This document shows positions 5,790-6,824 of a DNA stretch of 6,824 nt, piece after piece (positions within the stretch are counted from its first letter, which is position 1; every line of letters starts with the position of its first letter). The position numbers and the translations under genes were made by a program. The stretch is from Candidatus Falkowbacteria bacterium CG1_02_41_21 (lineage in GTDB: Bacteria > Patescibacteriota > Patescibacteriia > Patescibacteriales > UBA12465), in contig MNUV01000044.1 of assembly GCA_001871235.1 (NCBI GenBank), positions 1-6,824 on the forward strand, written 5' to 3'. Under the pieces are notes generated by a model. It was not told the DNA's origin. It worked only from the letters and a program-made list of their open reading frames with translations, and ran no database searches.

Positions 5790-6458
5790 TTAAATGGCCG
5801 AAGTGTTAAGTTGCGGGGCGACGAGACGACGGAGATACTCAGCGCTCCACACAATGCCATTCTCAAAGCGACTGACATCGACGTGCAGACCACCAGAGTG
5901 CACGTACACGTGGACCACGAAATATTCGTTGTTTTCTTTTATTAAAAAGAAAGTGCTATATCCTCCCTGACGAAGCCAAGTCGGATGTTTTTCACAAAAA
6001 CGAATAATCTGAGCCTGGGTCATTACCAATTTATCCAAATCGGAGTTTAAGCCGGTAAATATTTGAGCGAAATTGGCGTTCTCGGTAATTTCATGAACAT
6101 CTAACAGCATTTCGGGAGTGGCCGATCCAGAGGTGTTTAATCCCCAGTTTTTGAAATCGGCATCAATAAATGATTTGAAGGTATTCTTGGCGTTAGCGAT
6201 AGTCGCTTTGCCATCTGAAGCCTCAATCATTATCTGCTCATTGCCGGAGATAAGTCTAAGGATAGAAGATTTCTGTTCGGCTTTTTCAGCTAACAAATCT
6301 TCAAAAAAATTAAAGATAACGCCTGGTTTAGAAATTAGCTCCTGAACTTTATCGGAGCCAGCATTAGTTTTTTTGACGGCGTTAGCGATAGCTTTTTCAA
6401 TAATAACAGCGAGTTCCAGTCCTTGCCCGAAACTCGGTTTTTGGCTACTTGTTTCCAT
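5790..6458 (-). CDS. Protein of unknown function, possibly a Patescibacteria-specific family
   Basis: 222 residues, not assignable to a characterised family. There is no signal peptide and no membrane segment, so it is probably cytoplasmic. Residues 1-60 look helical and charged. The middle has ATIANAKNTFKSFIDADFKNWG (about 85-106), then VHEITENANFAQIFTGLNSDLDKLVMTQAQIIRFCEKHPTWLR split over 121-163. The C-terminal part (164-215) alternates hydrophobic strands, with GGYSTFFLIKENNEYFVVHV and HVDVSRFENGIVWSAEYLRR, suggesting a small beta-rich domain. From memory, this C-terminal pattern recurs in hypothetical proteins of Parcubacteria-like genomes, often in several copies; this is not verified here. 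There are no recognisable catalytic motifs. ATG at 6458 is used without a Shine-Dalgarno. It is a single-gene unit with an exact consensus promoter, a structured leader and its own terminator, which suggests strong expression. Confidence 0.85.
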   Translation of the reverse strand: METSSQKPSFGQGLELAVIIEKAIANAVKKTNAGSDKVQELISKPGVIFNFFEDLLAEKAEQKSSILRLISGNEQIMIEASDGKATIANAKNTFKSFIDADFKNWGLNTSGSATPEMLLDVHEITENANFAQIFTGLNSDLDKLVMTQAQIIRFCEKHPTWLRQGGYSTFFLIKENNEYFVVHVYVHSGGLHVDVSRFENGIVWSAEYLRRLVAPQLNTSAI

Positions 6459-6489
6459 TTCTACAATTGTTTTTTGTTAAATTACTATT

Positions 6490-6509
6490 CTCCGCACTTC
6501 CCGGCAGAG
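6490..6509 (-). promoter_or_regulatory. Small hairpin in the orphan gene's 5' leader
   Basis: In the roughly 70-nt leader of the orphan gene, minus-strand CTCTGC (6509-6504) pairs with GCGGAG (6495-6490), six pairs including one G-U, around the eight-base loop CGGGAAGT. The leader is otherwise A/T-rich, and this is its only GC-rich stretch. No T-run follows, so it is not a terminator. It could stabilise the 5' end or serve as a protein-binding site; it matches no riboswitch known to me. Confidence 0.45.
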
Positions 6510-6534
6510 TTGGGTTTATATTAAATATGGTAAT

Positions 6535-6563
6535 ATTATATCACAAAACATATAACCTGTCAA
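6535..6563 (-). promoter_or_regulatory. Exact-consensus sigma70 promoter of the orphan gene
   Basis: On the minus strand TTGACA (6563-6558), a 17-base spacer and TATAAT (6540-6535): both hexamers and the spacing are at the consensus optimum. Transcription would start near 6528, 70 bases upstream of the ATG at 6458. The IS4-like element begins about 18 bases upstream of the -35, so the core promoter survives the insertion but any farther upstream regulatory sites would have been displaced. Confidence 0.9.
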
Positions 6564-6634
6564 TTACGCCAGGGCTCTACCACTAGTGTCCGGTTAAAAT
6601 TAGCCCCAAAATAGAAAAAGCCAATGATTTAGGT

Positions 6635-6640
6635 TATAAT
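6635..6640 (+). promoter_or_regulatory. Possible -10 element of the IS4-like transposase gene
   Basis: An exact TATAAT lies 44 bases before the transposase ATG, which would place the transcript start near 6647. No convincing -35 is found 16-18 bases upstream (only AT-rich TAGAAA-type sequence), consistent with the weak promoters usual for transposases. Confidence 0.35.
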
Positions 6641-6684
6641 ATTGATGTAAGTCTAATATATAACTTAAACTAAAGGCTAATTCT

Positions 6685-6824
6685 ATGAACTATTCTAACA
6701 CAATTTTCAACCAATTGTTAAATTTTCTGCCCAAGCATAAATTTAACCAGTTTGTCGGACAGCATGGAAGTGACCGCTACACCAAGCGATTAACTACCTG
6801 GAATCAATTGGTGGCTCTGATCTA
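6685..6824 (+). CDS. IS4-family transposase (DUF4372-type N-terminus), truncated by window edge
   Basis: Only the first 46 codons are visible. They begin with MNYSNTIFNQLLNFLPKH, followed by KFNQFVGQHGSDRYTKR and TTWNQLVALI. This matches the N-terminal DUF4372 domain that precedes the DDE catalytic domain in one branch of IS4-family transposases (F-N-Q-L-L, H-K-F, D-R-Y-x-K-R, T-W-N-Q are its recurrent positions). The catalytic residues lie beyond the window, so integrity cannot be judged. The start is ATG at 6685, supported by AAAGG at 6672-6676 eight bases upstream, one of the few plausible ribosome binding sites in the window. Confidence 0.88.
   Translation, partial: MNYSNTIFNQLLNFLPKHKFNQFVGQHGSDRYTKRLTTWNQLVALI

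Larger units (their letters stand above)
6581..6824 (+). mobile_element. IS4-like insertion sequence, left end
   Basis: The region holds the 5' end of a transposase gene preceded by about 100 bases of noncoding DNA beginning with CACTAGTGTCCGGTTAAAAT, which has the look of a terminal repeat for this IS group. The right end is outside the window, so the repeat cannot be confirmed and the exact boundary is estimated. The element faces away from the orphan gene. Confidence 0.65.

Noticed and set aside
5767..5809. Loose tandem-like pattern of AAAGG/CAAAG units near the orphan gene's stop
   Set aside because: The units are short and diverged, partly coding, and do not form a consistent period.
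5651..5893. An 80-codon minus-strand open frame between the orphan and TPR genes
   Set aside because: It overlaps the 3' end of the orphan gene in another frame and runs through the terminator and the TPR promoter; not a plausible protein.
1047..6458. Alternative genetic code with UGA as a sense codon (as in Gracilibacteria)
   Set aside because: All complete genes read to TAA at expected family lengths without internal TGA, so the standard code is sufficient.
6459..6534. Known riboswitch or T-box in the orphan gene's leader
   Set aside because: The leader is only about 70 bases with one six-pair hairpin and lacks a terminator or any conserved riboswitch core I can recognise.
1..6824. Composite transposon formed by the two flanking insertion sequences
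   Set aside because: The elements belong to different families (IS30 and IS4-like), so their ends cannot be used together, and the cargo between is mostly housekeeping.

Overview
The window looks like a chromosomal segment of a bacterium from the Candidate Phyla Radiation (Patescibacteria, Parcubacteria-like). This is inferred from four things: compact AT-rich minus-strand genes packed 8-17 bases apart; almost no Shine-Dalgarno sequences despite clear sigma70-type promoters; an RseP with a large extra segment; and an orphan protein that resembles, from memory, hypothetical families recurrent in that group. No rRNA or ribosomal-protein marker is present, so the assignment stays provisional. 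The standard genetic code fits, and all six complete genes end in TAA.

Layout. 1 to about 1024 is the 5' part of an IS30-family insertion sequence. Its transposase runs off the left edge and its terminal region is a 58-bp imperfect palindrome. 1047-5028 is a minus-strand four-gene operon, transcribed holB (DNA polymerase III delta'-like) -> Asp-box lipoprotein -> frr (ribosome recycling factor) -> rseP (site-2 intramembrane protease). A sigma70-like promoter lies at 5076-5104 and no terminator is visible after rseP before the IS30 end. 5112-5143 is a rho-independent terminator for the next gene upstream, an exported tetratricopeptide-repeat protein (5164-5658). That gene has a TTGACA-N17-TATAGT promoter overlapped by a perfect 12-bp palindrome. 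5717-5766 is the terminator of the orphan gene at 5790-6458. That orphan has the strongest promoter in the window, an exact TTGACA-N17-TATAAT, and a roughly 70-nt leader with a small hairpin. From about 6581 to the right edge lies the left end of a second, unrelated insertion sequence (IS4-like, DUF4372-type transposase N-terminus) on the plus strand.

How it works together. The operon combines a replication clamp-loader subunit, ribosome recycling and an envelope protease, so it is ordinary housekeeping. frr followed by rseP looks like a remnant of the widespread bacterial pyrH-frr-uppS-cdsA-dxr-rseP cluster from which the lipid and isoprenoid genes are absent. The two monocistronic genes to its right each have their own promoter and terminator and look like accessory envelope or unknown-function genes. 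The two IS elements face outward and belong to different families, so they do not form a composite transposon. No defence system, CRISPR array, tRNA or rRNA is visible. The least explained items are the orphan protein with its consensus promoter and structured leader, the RseP insertion, and the palindrome at the IS30 end.
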